Assembly: GCA_035578155.1 (NCBI GenBank)
Contig: JAPWDM010000020.1
Location: forward strand, 8,469,269-8,533,268
Source of the DNA: Brachynemurus nebulosus
Lineage: Eukaryota > Arthropoda > Insecta > Neuroptera > Myrmeleontidae
Direction: 5' to 3'
Length of the DNA stretch: 64,000 nucleotides
The translations under genes and the position numbers were made by a program. The notes beneath the pieces were generated by a model. It worked only from the letters and a program-made list of their open reading frames with translations, was not told the DNA's origin and did not search any database. Below, piece after piece: positions 9,873-21,773 of the stretch. Positions within the stretch are counted from its first letter, which is position 1; each line of letters starts with the position of its first letter.

Positions 9873-10426
9873 TTAGCGGCAACCCCTTGGGTTAGGGTAT
9901 TCCCCACATTTTTGACTTGGTAATGTACCTTTCGTTTAAAATGACGCAATTAAGGCAAGCGCGTGTTGGGGTTAAGGTTTGCACGTACAGTACGCTTCAA
10001 AAAGTGTTCGGATACCTTTTTGGTCAGGGGGACCCGCACTTTTGACATGGCAGTGTACCAAAAATTTAAGTACAGTACGGCGTCAAAAATTTGGGGCCAC
10101 CCCCGAGTTAGGGTATTCCCCACATTTTTTGACGTGATAGTTCGTTTAAGATGACGCAATTAAGGCAAGCGCGTGTTGGGGTCAAGGTTTGCACGTACAG
10201 TACGTTTCAAAAAGTGATCGGATACCTTTTTGACCAGGGGGGGTCCACACTTTTGACACGGCAGTGTACCAAAAATTTAAGTACAGTACGGTGTCAAAAG
10301 TTTGGGGCCACCCCCGAGTTAGGGTAACCCCACATTTTTGACGCGGTAGTGTACCCCATCTATCAAATTGTAACCTAAAATGCAGTCTGCGCATGCGTCG
10401 TGTACTTAAATTCAGTCTGCGCATGC
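9873..10426. repeat. Subterminal tandem repeats (~209 bp), right arm
   Basis: This is the mirror of 1407-1960, with the same two full units plus a partial one and the paired GCATGCGC motifs at its outer edge. Confidence 0.7.
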
Positions 10427-10777
10427 GTTAGGTTTGGCTGGTAATGGGTTAACACTAAACCAAATTGTGATAAGTAAATTGTGATGATGCATAATGGGTT
10501 AACATAAATTAATTTGGTCGCTGGTATTGACTCACCTCTTAGGAATTTCAAGGCTAACAGTATAAGCGAGTGTTGGGGTCAAATGTCAACAACAAATTTT
10601 AAATACATGTACTCAGTACGTGCCGGGTCAAAGGTCAAGGTTTGCACATCGATACAGTTTGATGACTCATCAGTTCGGAATGTGTAGTACCGTAAAGTCA
10701 CACGATTTCAACCATTGGCAAAAGGGTTCAAGTTGGTTAGTTTTACGGTGCCGCAGAACCGGCCTAGCCATTCTACT

Positions 10778-10783
10778 GATATA
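10778..10783 (+). repeat. Target-site duplication GATATA, right copy
   Basis: This direct copy of 1050-1055 immediately follows TTCTACT, the end of the right arm. Confidence 0.8.
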
Positions 10784-12437
10784 TTTTAGAAGCATTCCGT
10801 AATTCTTTGTTAGAAGAAGTCTAGTTTAACCCCTTCAATTTTCTCCATTACAAAAGGAAAGGAAAATTATTTTAATTCTCAAAATAATCTATAATAATCA
10901 TTTTTACGTACATATCCGCTTCTTCATATACTTTACCTACAAAACTATCAAAAACGGGACACATTACATTGTACATAGTTTTCCATTGTGTATCAGCACA
11001 TTACAAAGACACAAAAACTTATATATTAGTTGGTATATCCAATCCACTCTCATTATAAGAAGTAAGTTTTTTTATTCATTATTTCAATGAATAATAGTTG
11101 TCTGGCAGTTTAAATACCCATATGATAAATTAAGTTAGAGACTTTGAGACTTATTATTTAAATAATGGCGACCTTCACTGGCACAAATAAATATGGAAAA
11201 TTTATAATGTGTACAAAAGACAATAAATTTTCTAATAACGATTTAGAGAAACTGAAGTAAAAAGCTTTTATTTGAATAGTGAATGATATGGTAAATATAT
11301 AATAATTAATAGGTTTAATAAATATAAACGACAAAAACGTTCCATCAATGTTGACAAAAATTTAATAATTGGGACTTTCTGACTGTATCAGAGAGTTGTT
11401 TTTTTTAATTTTTCGTCAAGCTTCAGAAACTATTTAAATATTAATTGGCTTAATACAAAAAATTTATAGCATTCATTTTTTATATATCCCTAATTTAATC
11501 ATATGCTTACTTTTGCTCTTAGACGATTTGAACACTCATGGCAAACTTTCGTTTGACTTTAAAAATACTATAATGATACAAACAAAGGAATTCTCAAGAA
11601 AAAGATTCTTTCTAGAGCGCTGCTGGGGATGTCTTGCAGGGGTTAACTTTTGTGTAAACGTTGTTAAATGACATTTTGGCATCTCCCAGTGATTTTTATT
11701 TTTTGCCGAAACGGGGGAGCGGCATTCCAGCACATCCTAGGCATTTGTTTATACTATTGTCTTTAAGAGCTATATAATAGTTGAGAGCAGAGAACTACTA
11801 CATCGAAAATCGACCCGATTAGTTTCTGTCTAGAATATTATTCTATCTTTTTACATCGTGTATTTTTCCGTTTGGTGAAAATTAATTAATTTATTTTTTT
11901 TAATTTCAACCTGTAGCTGTAACTTGTCAAGCCTAATGCTTTAAGAAAAAAATTAAAATTTCCTTAAGGTGGATGGGGCGCTAGAGATTAAGTACTACTA
12001 AGTTCGAAGAAAGTCTGTCATTTATTGTCGAAAATAAATATTATTTAATTACTAAATTTCTTTTTCTTAATTTAGAATTGCATTGAGAAAGCTCATTTTA
12101 TAATAAAAACAATTTTATCATAAAAAATTATAATATTCTGACTAATAAAATTTGGCAACATTGAGTAGGTAAATAAATATAGTTAAAAAAGTTGCCGTCC
12201 AATGTTGATAATAGAAATTGATACTTCTCCTAGGTACACAGTCGATAAAAATGTTACAGTATTTGTAAGTTACAGTTTTGTGAATATTGATATTTTAATC
12301 ACTTAGTTTATAAATTCACAAAATAGATTACAATGTGAAAATCATTTGGCAAAACAATAAGGTCAATTTGTATTACTACGAAATTATATTAATCTATGCC
12401 ATATATGGCATGTGACACCAACTATAACATATTTATG
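10784..12437. other. Unassigned AT-rich stretch
   Basis: No gene is identified. A more GC-rich patch at about 11590-11740 gives a short minus-strand ORF (65 codons) that I cannot place. It may be a fragment of an unidentified repeat. Confidence 0.35.
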
Positions 12438-12905
12438 TCAACAATAGCTAGAAATCTGTTTTATCAACAATATAATGTCTGATTGTAAGTATGTATGGCT
12501 ATGTATGCATGTATGGTATATATTTTCGTGCAAGATTGGATCTAACTGGATCTCATTCGAATACACAATGAACCCGAGGTACTTTATTTCGGGGTTGGCG
12601 AAGTGACATTTCTCTAATGAAAGCGTGAGCTTAGCAGCTTTCAATTGAGCTAACACTTCAGTAAGAGTTTTCAAATGATCATCAAATGATGTGTTAGCGA
12701 TTACTATGTCATCCAGGTACACGAAGACATGTGCTTCAAGACCAGTACCCAGAAAATAGTATCTACCAGACGTTGTTGCGTTGCTGGATTTGGTCCAACC
12801 ATCATTCGTTTAGGCTGAAACTGGCCACGTCTAGGCACAGAGAATGCACATTTCGGACGACTACATTCCTCAAAAGGAATTTGCCAAAAGGCGGATTTAA
12901 GATCC
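12438..12905 (-). pseudogene. pol: Gypsy reverse transcriptase, C-terminal half
   Basis: Minus-strand reading from 12905 gives LKSAFWQIPFEECSRPK, then FVYLDDIVIA with the catalytic YxDD, and then LSLEKCHFANPEIKYLGF. This is the palm domain of Ty3/Gypsy RT. Frame breaks separate the two blocks around 12720-12790. After the KYLGF block the similarity is lost, so connection, RNase H and integrase are deleted. The N-terminal half lies beyond the insertion at 12906-14469. Confidence 0.85.
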
Positions 12906-14469
12906 TGTCACAATAAAAAAAATGAAATAAAATAGTATATTAAATGGTAGGAAAAAGAATTTGAATGGCGACAGCTTGGTAATTAATTATTTTCCGAACG
13001 TGACATGGGAAATTAAAAAACTCACTGCAAGAATTTATAAAAAATTTACATTTTGAGGTAGGAATCTTCGACTATAATGACGATCGGCCCTTGTACCAAA
13101 GTCAATGACCTGTGACTATCAATAACTTATTTTAAATTTTAATTGTAAAATTTGAAATTAACAGAGGATGCGTGCTAAATCCTAACATTGGTGGGGCCCA
13201 TAAACACCAACAAGGGAATGCCGTCGATATGAATTGAAATATGGTTTAACAAAGAATCTAAGTATGTTTACGAATCGACGCTATTCTGAAATAAAAAAGG
13301 GGGTTCTGAATATATGATATGTATGTAGAATAAAAGGAACCAATAGGTTAAATATAAATTTATTTATATTTTAAATAGTATTTTCATCTAACCAACAAAC
13401 ATTAAAAATTAACAAATAAAAGTATTGAACGAAGGTTAACAATATTATCGAATATTTAAGAAAACTAATTTGAATTAAAAGAAAGTAGTAGAAAATAATT
13501 TTAACATCGTGTCTGTACACAAAATGGCGTTGGCATGACGTAATAGATTTACAATAAAAAGGAAAAATTATATTGGTACCAATGAAATTTTATAAAATAA
13601 TATAAAATTATATATCTACCTATGTCAAATATTCATATCGCTTTCTTTTCCAACAATAGTGATTAAACACATATTGAGGGCACGATATTTTAAATTTGAA
13701 GCATTAGAAAGTTTCAATGAAAAGAAACATGGCTGATATTGAAAATCAACCATGTAAAATATATTTAAAAATATATATTAAAATATATAGTAAAGAAAAT
13801 TTTTATACCCAAACACCTTTATGTTTTGTGTTTCCAACTCCATTATGCGTATAAAACACCATGCTGAACTTATTCAAAATATTTTACACAAGGTAACATG
13901 CTAACGCTTATATTGATTTATTATTTTTAAAGTGAATTACAATTTTGATTTTTTGTTATAAATATTTAAATAAAATGAAAGAAAAGAAATCCATTGTCCA
14001 TGTTTGTTACAACCATGATTGTGACAAGCGAATCAGCACGCGTGTATGATTACTCCGCCATGTTAGCGAGAAGTGAAACAGTAGATATTGATACTAGAAC
14101 AGGTATATGATGTATTCGTACGCGTCGCGGATGAAGACATTCAACCACTGCTCAACTGAATGGACATAAAGCAGTCCCTTTTAAGTTTATTGCATATTAC
14201 AGATTCTAACGAAATATATATGAACCGATAATTTAAGTTGTTTAATTTTAATTGGTTATTTAAGCTGGCTACATAAGACTGCTTCATTTTCAACCGATAA
14301 TTGAATCTGACTGATTATATCTGAACTTTTTTGGGTTTGCGCGTTACATACATCAAACAGAAATAATCATGAATTAAAATCTATATCAAATCAATACAAT
14401 ACATTACCAGAAAGTGCCAACGAGGTATGCAAGTTACACTATGTGCCAATGAATTGTCATTTCATGACA
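12906..14469. mobile_element. 1564-bp insertion, TG...CA ends, ATCC duplication (solo-LTR-like)
   Basis: The insertion starts TGTCACAAT, ends TTCATGACA and is flanked by ATCC at 12902-12905 and 14470-14473. It splits the Gypsy RT at the conserved position between WFTILD and LKSAFWQ. TG...CA termini with a 4-bp duplication fit an LTR left alone after recombination. No ORF or internal primer-binding site is seen. It is younger than the Gypsy copy it interrupts. A TIR transposon is less likely because only about 5 terminal bases are inverted. Confidence 0.65.
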
Positions 14470-14473
14470 ATCC

Positions 14474-14840
14474 AGGATGGTAAACCAACTGGCATTGCCT
14501 AACCGATCTAAAATTTGATGCATAAATGGTAGTGGATACGCGTCCTTGAGAGTCACGGCATTCAGTTTCCTAAAATCTAAACAAAACCGGAACTTAGGAG
14601 TACCGTGTTGACACTCTTCTTATTGCCTACCACGATGGGATTATTTCAAGGACTCTGAGCCGGTTCTATAACCTGAAGATCGAGCATACGATAAATCTCA
14701 GAGTTAATGAAGTCTTGGTTTGGCTTAGACGCTACGTAATTACGTTGTCTAATAGATGGAGTATCGCCAGTATCAATCTTGTGTTCAATAGCCGACGTAC
14801 AGGATAAATCGTTAGAATCGCTTTTAATCACGTCCTCCAA
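14474..14840 (-). pseudogene. pol: Gypsy reverse transcriptase, N-terminal half
   Basis: The minus strand encodes HKIDTGDTPSIRQRNY and EIYRMLDLQVIEPAQSP, the usual entry to Gypsy RT, then [29 protein letters not shown] and [15 protein letters not shown] stop directly after the EPAQSP block and at least one frame change break the gene before it reaches the insertion. Confidence 0.8.
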
Positions 14841-15302
14841 TTACAGACTACAAGTTAAAGATTGATCTACTTGTAGAAAACAAATATCAGAAGCAGTAAC
14901 TTGATATTTGTTGCTGGCGAAGTCGACAGAGATGCCAAACTTCTTGATAAAGTCAACACTAAGCAACAGGTCGTTAGAGAGACCTTCAACAATTAGACTG
15001 GGTACCGAGGCGGTATGACCGTGAAATAAAGATATAAAAGCCTTACCTAGAATCTGACATGAGGAACCATTTGCTACAGTTATCTGAACATGTGGATTAA
15101 CTTGACACAAAAGTGGTTGGGTGTGTTTAGTTTGGTCGAAGAATCTGGAATTCATAGCTGTTACCGAAACCACAGAATCTAACGAGCCCAAGACCTTCCG
15201 TCCAGAAATTACTAATCTGACGTAAGGACGGGAATCATTTTTAACTGACACAAATGGGTACATCGAACTAAGTTTATTTATATTTAGGTAATGCATTGAC
15301 AC
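14841..15302 (-). pseudogene. pol: Gypsy protease region
   Basis: This is a 153-codon open stretch with RPYVRLVISGRKVLGSLDS and, later, the flap-and-return block LIVEGLSNDLLLSVDFIKKF, as in retropepsins of insect Gypsy elements. The active-site triplet that should read D-[ST]-G reads DSV, so the catalytic loop is altered. It ends at a stop before RT. Confidence 0.7.
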
Positions 15303-15329
15303 AAAATTGACGTACCGTTTCTAACCAAG

Positions 15330-16601
15330 ATGTCAATTCCTTGGAATCGCGCCGAAGAGAATGAACCGATTTATGAAATTTAAGGTGCGTTCGGCGGTTC
15401 AAACGACGATCTATTCGGCGTTTAAATGCGGGTTACATTTTGTACAACTCCCAACAGTGACGTTAGGGTAGCAATATCGATTCTGCGATTTTGTGCAGTT
15501 ACGAAAATGGTGGCCTCCCTCACTACAATTAAAACATTTAAGTGCCGAAACTGATCGTACTGACTTGTTGGTTACGATACTAGTTGACGGCCGAGATGTA
15601 GACGGGTGACTATTTGATGAATTATTAGCACGAGATGTTACGTGTTCGGAATTGACACGATCGAGCTATGCACATTTGGTGTAAAGTTGATCCATTGTGC
15701 TGCATTAACTAGTAGAAATTAGTAAGGCATTATCTCTGGACATAGAGGCAGCGATAATGTCGATTTCTCGCGAATCATCGGCGGGCACAGTTAGTCTAGC
15801 ACAAAGTTGTTTCAACCTGACAAACAGGTTGACGGTTCGTTCAGTAGGGCCTTGTTTTACACTACAAATGGCCTTCTAGATGGCGTCACCTGAGATGGAG
15901 AGACCATAATGACGACGCTAAGCATCCAATAATTGGTCCCAAGACTGTACGTCAGGTTTGGCAGCACAGTACCAAATAAAAGCTTGTCCTTCGAACAAGT
16001 CGACAGCGGAGACAAAAAGATCATGATGAGACACATGACGTGCCTCGGCAAGTTCATGTATCCTATCGATAAATTCCTGCACGTTACCAGTGCCAGAGAA
16101 CTTAACGTTCTACTTATAAACAGGTGGAGGCTGATAAGCGGGCATGACGGTATGAGCCGACACAGGAACATTGACAGCAACGTGACGTGTTTGTTCTAAA
16201 ATTTCGTCGTCTAAATCGGCAAAGGACCTTTCAAGTAACGCTGCTTGTTCTATAAGAGGTGCCGAATTCTCATCTCTATGCCGAAGGTTCTTTACTAAAT
16301 CGATACGACGCAGAAAATGCGCGATTCTGTTAGATAAATGTGTATGTTCAAGAGGGTCTTCTTTATCCATGCACAGACGGACCTCAGTACACATTTGATT
16401 ATATTTGGCTCGTAAAGTTTCGATTTCTCCGACCAAGGGTGGGGTAAAAGTTTCGTCGGGTCCCAAACCAGAGTTTAATAATAAAGTCATCTGCCTAGCG
16501 GTAAGAGCAGTAGCAGATCTACCATGCCGTAAGACTTCATAAACTAATTCGTCACGTTTAAGGCCATGAAAACTTACGTCTTGGTTAACGTCCATAATCA
16601 A
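15330..16601 (-). pseudogene. gag: Gypsy gag with CCHC zinc knuckle
   Basis: It starts MIMDVNQDVSFHGLKRDEL at 16601 and stays open to 16110. It then continues past a stop into KFSGTGNVQEFIDRIHELAE, LFEGQAFIWYCAAKPDVQSW and RTVNLFVRLKQLCARL, the classical Gypsy capsid block, with at least two more stops. Near 15460-15540 a CX2CX4HX4C knuckle reads CFNCSEGGHHFRNC. Gag packages the element RNA; here it is broken. Confidence 0.8.
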
Positions 16602-17060
16602 ATTCCACAGAAAAAGGTTTTTATTGAAATATAAGCGAGATAATTTTAGAATAATTTACTAAAAGGACGGACAAACGGACAGACGAGAAAATTTTACAAT
16701 TATACGCAACGAAAATAGAATTTTGCAGAATACAAACGAAACAATTTAATAAAAATTTCCGTATACAAAAATATACGCAAGGAAAACGAACAAAAATTAA
16801 AGTAATTTAAGGTAACTTACAATACTGATAAAAAAAAAAAATTTTGACGAAAATTTTACATAAATACCAAATTCAACTAAAGGTAATCATCATTTCAGCA
16901 ACAACTTCCAGGTCCATTGGCATACTAACTGGCAAACTAATACTGGCTTTACTTAAAATAAAAATTTGGTTAATATCGAAAAGAAAAAAATCAAACAACA
17001 AGATAAATTTTTAAGTGTGAATTTCATCGTTTCCCAAAGATTATTAAATTAATTCAACAA

Positions 17061-17085
17061 CTCGGGCCTGCTATGTTAGGCGCCA
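17061..17085 (-). promoter_or_regulatory. Putative primer-binding site of the Gypsy element
   Basis: On the minus strand TGGCGCCTAACATAG lies about 460 bp before gag. TGGCGCC matches the CCA-end complement used with tRNA-Lys-type primers in many retroelements. It places the end of the 5' LTR at about 17086. Confidence 0.5.
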
Positions 17086-17414
17086 TTATTTTTATTACAA
17101 AAAAAAAATAATATTAAAAAAATAAATTTAAATTTAAATAGAATAAAAATATAGAGAAAACCGGGCTTAATTAAAAATAAAATTCTTTGAGTTGTTTAAA
17201 AAGCATGAAAGTTGCATACGAGCACTACAAAAGAATCTAAAAAGAGTTACGTAAGTAGTTACTTTACATACTTGACCAGTTAAAACTTGACGGACAGTTA
17301 GTACATAAGTAAATTTCAGGAAAAACCAATAAAAGGTAAAAAGGTAATTAAACAGCCCAGTAAAGAAAGGTACAAACGTAACAAGATATGTCAAGGTACA
17401 GAAAATGCAGAAGA
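17086..17414 (-). repeat. Probable remnant of the Gypsy 5' LTR
   Basis: This lies directly upstream of the primer-binding site in the element's orientation. It is AT-rich and its outer part is cut by the foldback at 17415. No partner LTR is present in the window, so the assignment rests on position only. Confidence 0.3.
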
Positions 17415-19500
17415 TAGTAAAGGACATAGCCGGGTAAGATAGGGAAAACGGCCTTTGACGCAAAATTGATTGTTTTTATAGGAAATAATACTTCTTAGTC
17501 CCAGATACATTCCTGCCAAATTTCAACCCTCCAAGGCTAATAGTTTATGAATACACAAACAGACAAAAATTTTCAAAAAAAATTTTTTTGACGAAATTAC
17601 TGAGCCGATTTATTTGAGTTTAATATATATTGTGTACCCACCTTGGGCGAATGAATAAAAGAAAAATTAACGTTATATCCCTTTATTATACTAATTTTTT
17701 TAAATTTTTAATTTTAAGAAAAATTTTTTTGACACTTACGCCTTGGCGACACCCACCATTTCTTGTTCAATAATTTGCCTCTTAGTACTCTATAACATAT
17801 ATTTTTATGGAAAAATTTTAGTTGGAAGAACATAGTAATATTTCAATACAAATGCATGGCATGTTCGGTACTACATATATTACTTATGTATAAAAAGGAC
17901 CATAAAGTAAAGCATCTGCCTTATTTCTAAAACACAGTAGAACTCTAAGCAGTGCAATAAAATGTTCTCCTCCCCCCTGAGTTGCAGTTCTTGGAGTTCC
18001 TGTGACGGTCTAAAAAAATATATATTTTGAGTTGTTATAAAAAATATGTTTTAACTTGCTAAAAAATAATTTTCAAGGTTAATTTTACCATAAATCTGAA
18101 TATTTGAATGAAATCAATAAAATTATCTCAGCATACTTACTAATTAAAATTATATCTAACTCAACAAAAATTATAAGTTTTAGAAACTTTATTCAAATAA
18201 AGATACTAATAATAACAATAATACGTCTTAAATGTTATATTGCTTTAATAACAATAAACATTAACTTAATAAAATGGAACAAATACTTCCGCAATGTATA
18301 GTAATAACAACAATCCGGCTAAAATCTGTTGTAGTTATTACATGTACATATAACTAACTTGAAGAAAGTAGTGTACAATTGTACGCAATATGTAGCTCGC
18401 CCCTCTCACTTGATGTTTTTGTTGCACTACTTAAGGAGGTGCAGAAAGTTGATTTTTTCTGTAATAAAATTACATACTTGTAAATAATAAACAAATATTT
18501 TACTTCGCAAAAATACCACTTTTATTTTGAAACTGTGACAATATTGTTTCAAAATAAAAGTGGTATTTTTGCGAAGTAAAATATTTGTTTATTATTTACA
18601 AATATGGAATACCATAAAGTAACGCTCAAATCTATTAAAATTACATACGTTCATAACTACGACAAACAAGCTTAGACAAACGTCTAGCTTTATCTGCCGT
18701 CTGCCTTATTTTGTTAACACGATGACGGGTCATGGGCAATTATAACGAAATGACCAACTGGTATACTATTTTGACAGCTAACCAACATTGTACGAAATTG
18801 TTGACATCGTAAGACGTGGTATATGAGCTAACAAAGTTTCACTTGACGTCTTACAAAGGAAAAAACTCTAACAAAAGAGAAATCGATGTCTATTTTGTTT
18901 TATTGATAAAAAAAGACAAACGGAAGATTGTGTTGGACTTTTGTAAATTTAAACTAGTTTATCGTAGTTATGAACGTATGTAATTATATTATTTTAGAAA
19001 TAGGGTAGATATTTTGCTTTATAGTCCTTTTTATACATTAGTAATATATGCAGTACCGAACATGGCATGCATTTGTATTGAAATATTACTATGTTCTACC
19101 AACTAAAATTTTTCCATAAAAATATATGTTATAGAGTACTAAGAGGCAAATTATTGAACAAAAAATAGTGGGTGTCGCTAACGCCTAAGTGCCAAAAAAA
19201 ATTTTCTTAAATTTAAAAATATTAGTATAATAAAGGGATATAACGTTAATTTTTTTTTCATTACTTCGTCTAAGGTGGGTACACAATATATATTAAACCG
19301 GTTCAGTAATTTCGTCAAAAAAAATTTTTTTTTGAAAATTTTTGTCAGTTTGTGTATTCATAAACTATTAGCCTTGGAGGGTTGAAATTTGGCAGGAATG
19401 TATCTGGGGCTAAGAAGTATTATTTTCTATAAAAACAATCAATTTTGCGTCAAGGGCCGTTTTCCCTATCTTACCCGGCTATGCCCTTTATAGAAAATAT
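17415..19500. mobile_element. Foldback element with ~500-bp arms
   Basis: The ends are inverted copies of CATAGCCGGGTAAGATAGGG and continue as diverged arms of about 500 bp (about 17415-17935 and 19003-19500). They share blocks such as the TTTGGCAGGAATGTATCTGG region and the ATGGCATG/CATGCCAT region. A second inverted pair lies inside (about 18641-18675 with 18955-18990) and a hairpin lies at 18478-18605. There is no transposase. The arms differ at many positions, so this is an old insertion. Confidence 0.65.
18478..18605. repeat. Nested ~128-bp hairpin
   Basis: The arms are near-perfect inverted copies (containing GCGAAGTAAAATATTTG) around a turn near 18540. Directly after it, at 18602, begins ATATGGAATACCATAAAGTA, which recurs with one change at about 57873. 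This suggests a shared dispersed repeat. Confidence 0.6.
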
Positions 19501-20055
19501 AACAGTTATTAGCAAAAAAAATAAAATAAAATAAAAATAATAAAAAAATAAAAAAACCAGTGTTAATCAGCTTTACAAAATAAAATTAATTTTAAACTAA
19601 ATTAAATGTAGTTTTCTGGTTAAAATCGTTCATTAGTAAGTTACAAAAAAACGAGATGATTTAAATAGGCTTCCAACACGATTAGAATAGTTAGCACATT
19701 TACACAAGTTAGTTTATTCATCACTTGTATGAAATTTATCACAGACAAAAGAAATTGTCAAAATCAAATTTCATTTATCTGACATTTGCTGAAGATAATT
19801 GGTGTTTACTGGTATAATCTCGGCATTAGATTTTCAGAAATTACAGATGTTAAGTTACCACCTTTCTTCATAAACCTTTGCTGCAAACGACCATACTAAT
19901 TCCATCATTGAACAATGAATCAGATGCTATTTTTCCAGAAAACATCCATATTATCAATATAATTTTGTCAATTTAAAAGAAGAAATTCAATTAAATATAG
20001 TTCAACACCCAAAATGTAGCATAAATAGTAGGTAGCCTATGTATGTTTGGGGGCA
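19501..20055. other. Unassigned AT-rich stretch
   Basis: It begins with an A-rich simple run and then shows no recognisable gene or repeat. Confidence 0.3.
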
Positions 20056-20082
20056 CAGTAGAACCCCAATTTTCCGGACTGC
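20056..20082 (+). repeat. Possible pogo/Tigger-type terminal motif
   Basis: CAGTAGAACCCCAATTTTCC resembles the known terminal style of pogo/Tigger elements (CAGT.GAACC.C). I could not find a matching inverted end downstream, so this may be a relic. Confidence 0.25.
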
Positions 20083-20099
20083 TTTCGAAATTGTTTTAA

Positions 20100-20600
20100 G
20101 GCGTATGGTTACTAGCCTTATCAGACTTCCGGCGGCTAATTGGTCTGTAGTTATTATCAGCGTGCGATAAGCCGTTGTTGTTTGTTGAGTTAGTTAATTG
20201 GTCTGCGCGATAAACCGTTGTTGTTGTTTGGTTGAGTTAATTAGTCTGTGCGTGGGGGTTTTTTATGTTCATTAAAGATAATTGGCTAGTTTTTTTTTAA
20301 CGTTACGCGCTCATTAAAGTTAATTGGTGCTGATAAGATACTCCAGACTTCGGAAATGTGATATCATAAATATTTTTTAAAATCCAGTTAATTGGCTAGT
20401 TTTTAAACGTTTCGCGCTCATTAAAGTTAATTGGTGCTGATAAGATACTCCGGACTTTGGAAATGTGATATGATAAATATTTTTTAGAATCCAATTAAGT
20501 TAATTGGCTAGTTTTTTGAACGTTGCGCGCTCATTAAAGTTAATTGGCGCTGATAAGACATTCCGGACTTCATAGTGATATCATAGCTATTTTTGATAAC
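20100..20600 (+). repeat. Tandem repeats (~112-bp and shorter units)
   Basis: From about 20277 three units of about 112 bp share GCGCTCATTAAAGTTAATTG, GCTGATAAGATACTCCGGAC and GTGATATCATAAATATTTTT. Before them, at 20140-20260, shorter units share TTAATTGGTCTGCGCGATAA and CCGTTGTTGTTTG. The pattern is a local satellite, possibly inside a transposon end. Confidence 0.65.
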
Positions 20601-21773
20601 ATTAGCTATTTTATGAATTGTGATATCATAGCGATTTTTAGAATTATTGTCCACATGCATGTTACAACTTGTTAGCGGAATGCTTAATCGGAAATCAATT
20701 TCTATTTTTAGCACACACGTTAAGACTTGTTATGAGAGCGCGGGATCGGAAATCTGCTTCTACTTTTAACATATAACAATTGTTTCCAAACGCCCACAAT
20801 CGAGAAATCTGTTTTTACGACACTGCCAGCTCTAGCTATTTTTCCATACTTTCATTCGTTATACAAAGTGTGCATTTAAACAGGCCGTAGTTAATGTATG
20901 CATGTTGTATTGCAACAGAAATCAAATTTATCGTAGGCTCGGGGTATACATACATATTAATCTTATCAGTAGATAAAAATAAAAATAATTTTATAACAAA
21001 AAGAATTAAAAGAGATAAGTATTATGCCTATTTATATAATATCTAAGTTTAGGCTTTACGCTTTGCCTAGTAGTATAATAAATAGTGTTCACTGGTCAGT
21101 GTTATCAACTGTGTTATCAAATTTATTAATAATATTTTGAATTGAGATATCCAATTGAATATATGAATATTATCAGAAAAGTTACACAAATTAAGCATAT
21201 TTAGGTAGAACAGTCTTAGTAATTTATAATCTAATGTTCTTAGTGGTATAAAGAACAAATTATAAAAATTTATAGCCCTCCAATTATCCAGATATTTTAA
21301 TTATCTATATTTTAATTATAGAAAACGCGCACACATTTCATTTGAGTTTTAATAAACAAGAATTTAATTTCTTTGCAACTACTAGTAAAGATATTCGCTA
21401 TGTTAATTTCATATCAAAAATCTTCTAAGAATATATCGAATACGTAAATTTGCAAGCCATTTAACACCACCTAAAATTTTTATGATATTTAACTAATTAA
21501 TAATTATCAAAATAACCGTCTGTTATATAAAGATATCTCCATTATGAACAAAATAATGTTTTCTGATGCAATTATGTAAAGGAAATAAAAATATTATCTA
21601 ATATGTATATGAAATCTGAATGAAGCGGCATACTACAATAATAATAATATACAGGATGTTTACAAAGTATATATGTTCTTCACAAAATACAGGCTGTATA
21701 TAGTAAATATAGCTTGTATAGGGTGTTATAGTAAATTGAGCAACTTTATCACTAATTCTATCAAAGCAGCAAT
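20601..21773. other. Unassigned AT-rich stretch downstream of the second zinc-finger gene
   Basis: Degenerate copies of the preceding repeat run to about 20830. Beyond that no gene is seen. Repeated GTATATA-type words near 21650-21730 are low complexity. Confidence 0.35.

Larger units (their letters stand above)
1056..10777. mobile_element. Giant-TIR Polinton/Maverick-like non-autonomous element
   Basis: This 9722-bp element has two nearly identical inverted arms (1056-4921 and 6890-10777) around a unique core (4922-6889). It starts with AGTAGAATGG, ends with the exact complement, and is flanked by GATATA on both sides. AG termini, 6-bp duplications and long TIRs are known for Polintons/Mavericks. 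The family's usual core genes (protein-primed polymerase, retroviral-type integrase, ATPase, capsid proteins) are absent, so it would need them supplied in trans. It carries two convergent genes in the core and, in each arm, a small ORF and a broken gene. The class assignment is inference from the ends; that this is one inserted unit is strongly supported. Confidence 0.75.
6890..10777 (-). repeat. Right inverted arm of the giant element
   Basis: This is the 3888-bp mirror of the left arm. It is 22 bp longer because of one extra minisatellite unit and one single-base indel. The order from the inside is TATA, TGAGTCA array, basic-protein ORF, broken gene, AT-rich stretch, subterminal 209-bp repeats, outer end. 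The near identity, including shared lesions in the broken gene, points to recent origin or ongoing homogenisation. Confidence 0.9.
12438..17414 (-). mobile_element. Decayed Gypsy-type LTR retrotransposon, reverse strand
   Basis: Reading the minus strand from 17.1 kb down there is a TGGCGCC primer-binding site, a gag with a CCHC knuckle, a retropepsin-like segment and reverse transcriptase. RT is cut by an insertion and the sequence ends soon after the YLDD motif. RNase H, integrase and a downstream LTR are missing. Stops and frameshifts in gag and pol show it is dead. Confidence 0.8.

Noticed and set aside
1056..10777. Integrated densovirus or other parvovirus
   Set aside because: The ambisense layout is similar, but no parvoviral NS or capsid motif is present, the arms are far too long and a 6-bp duplication with AG ends fits a Polinton-type insertion better.
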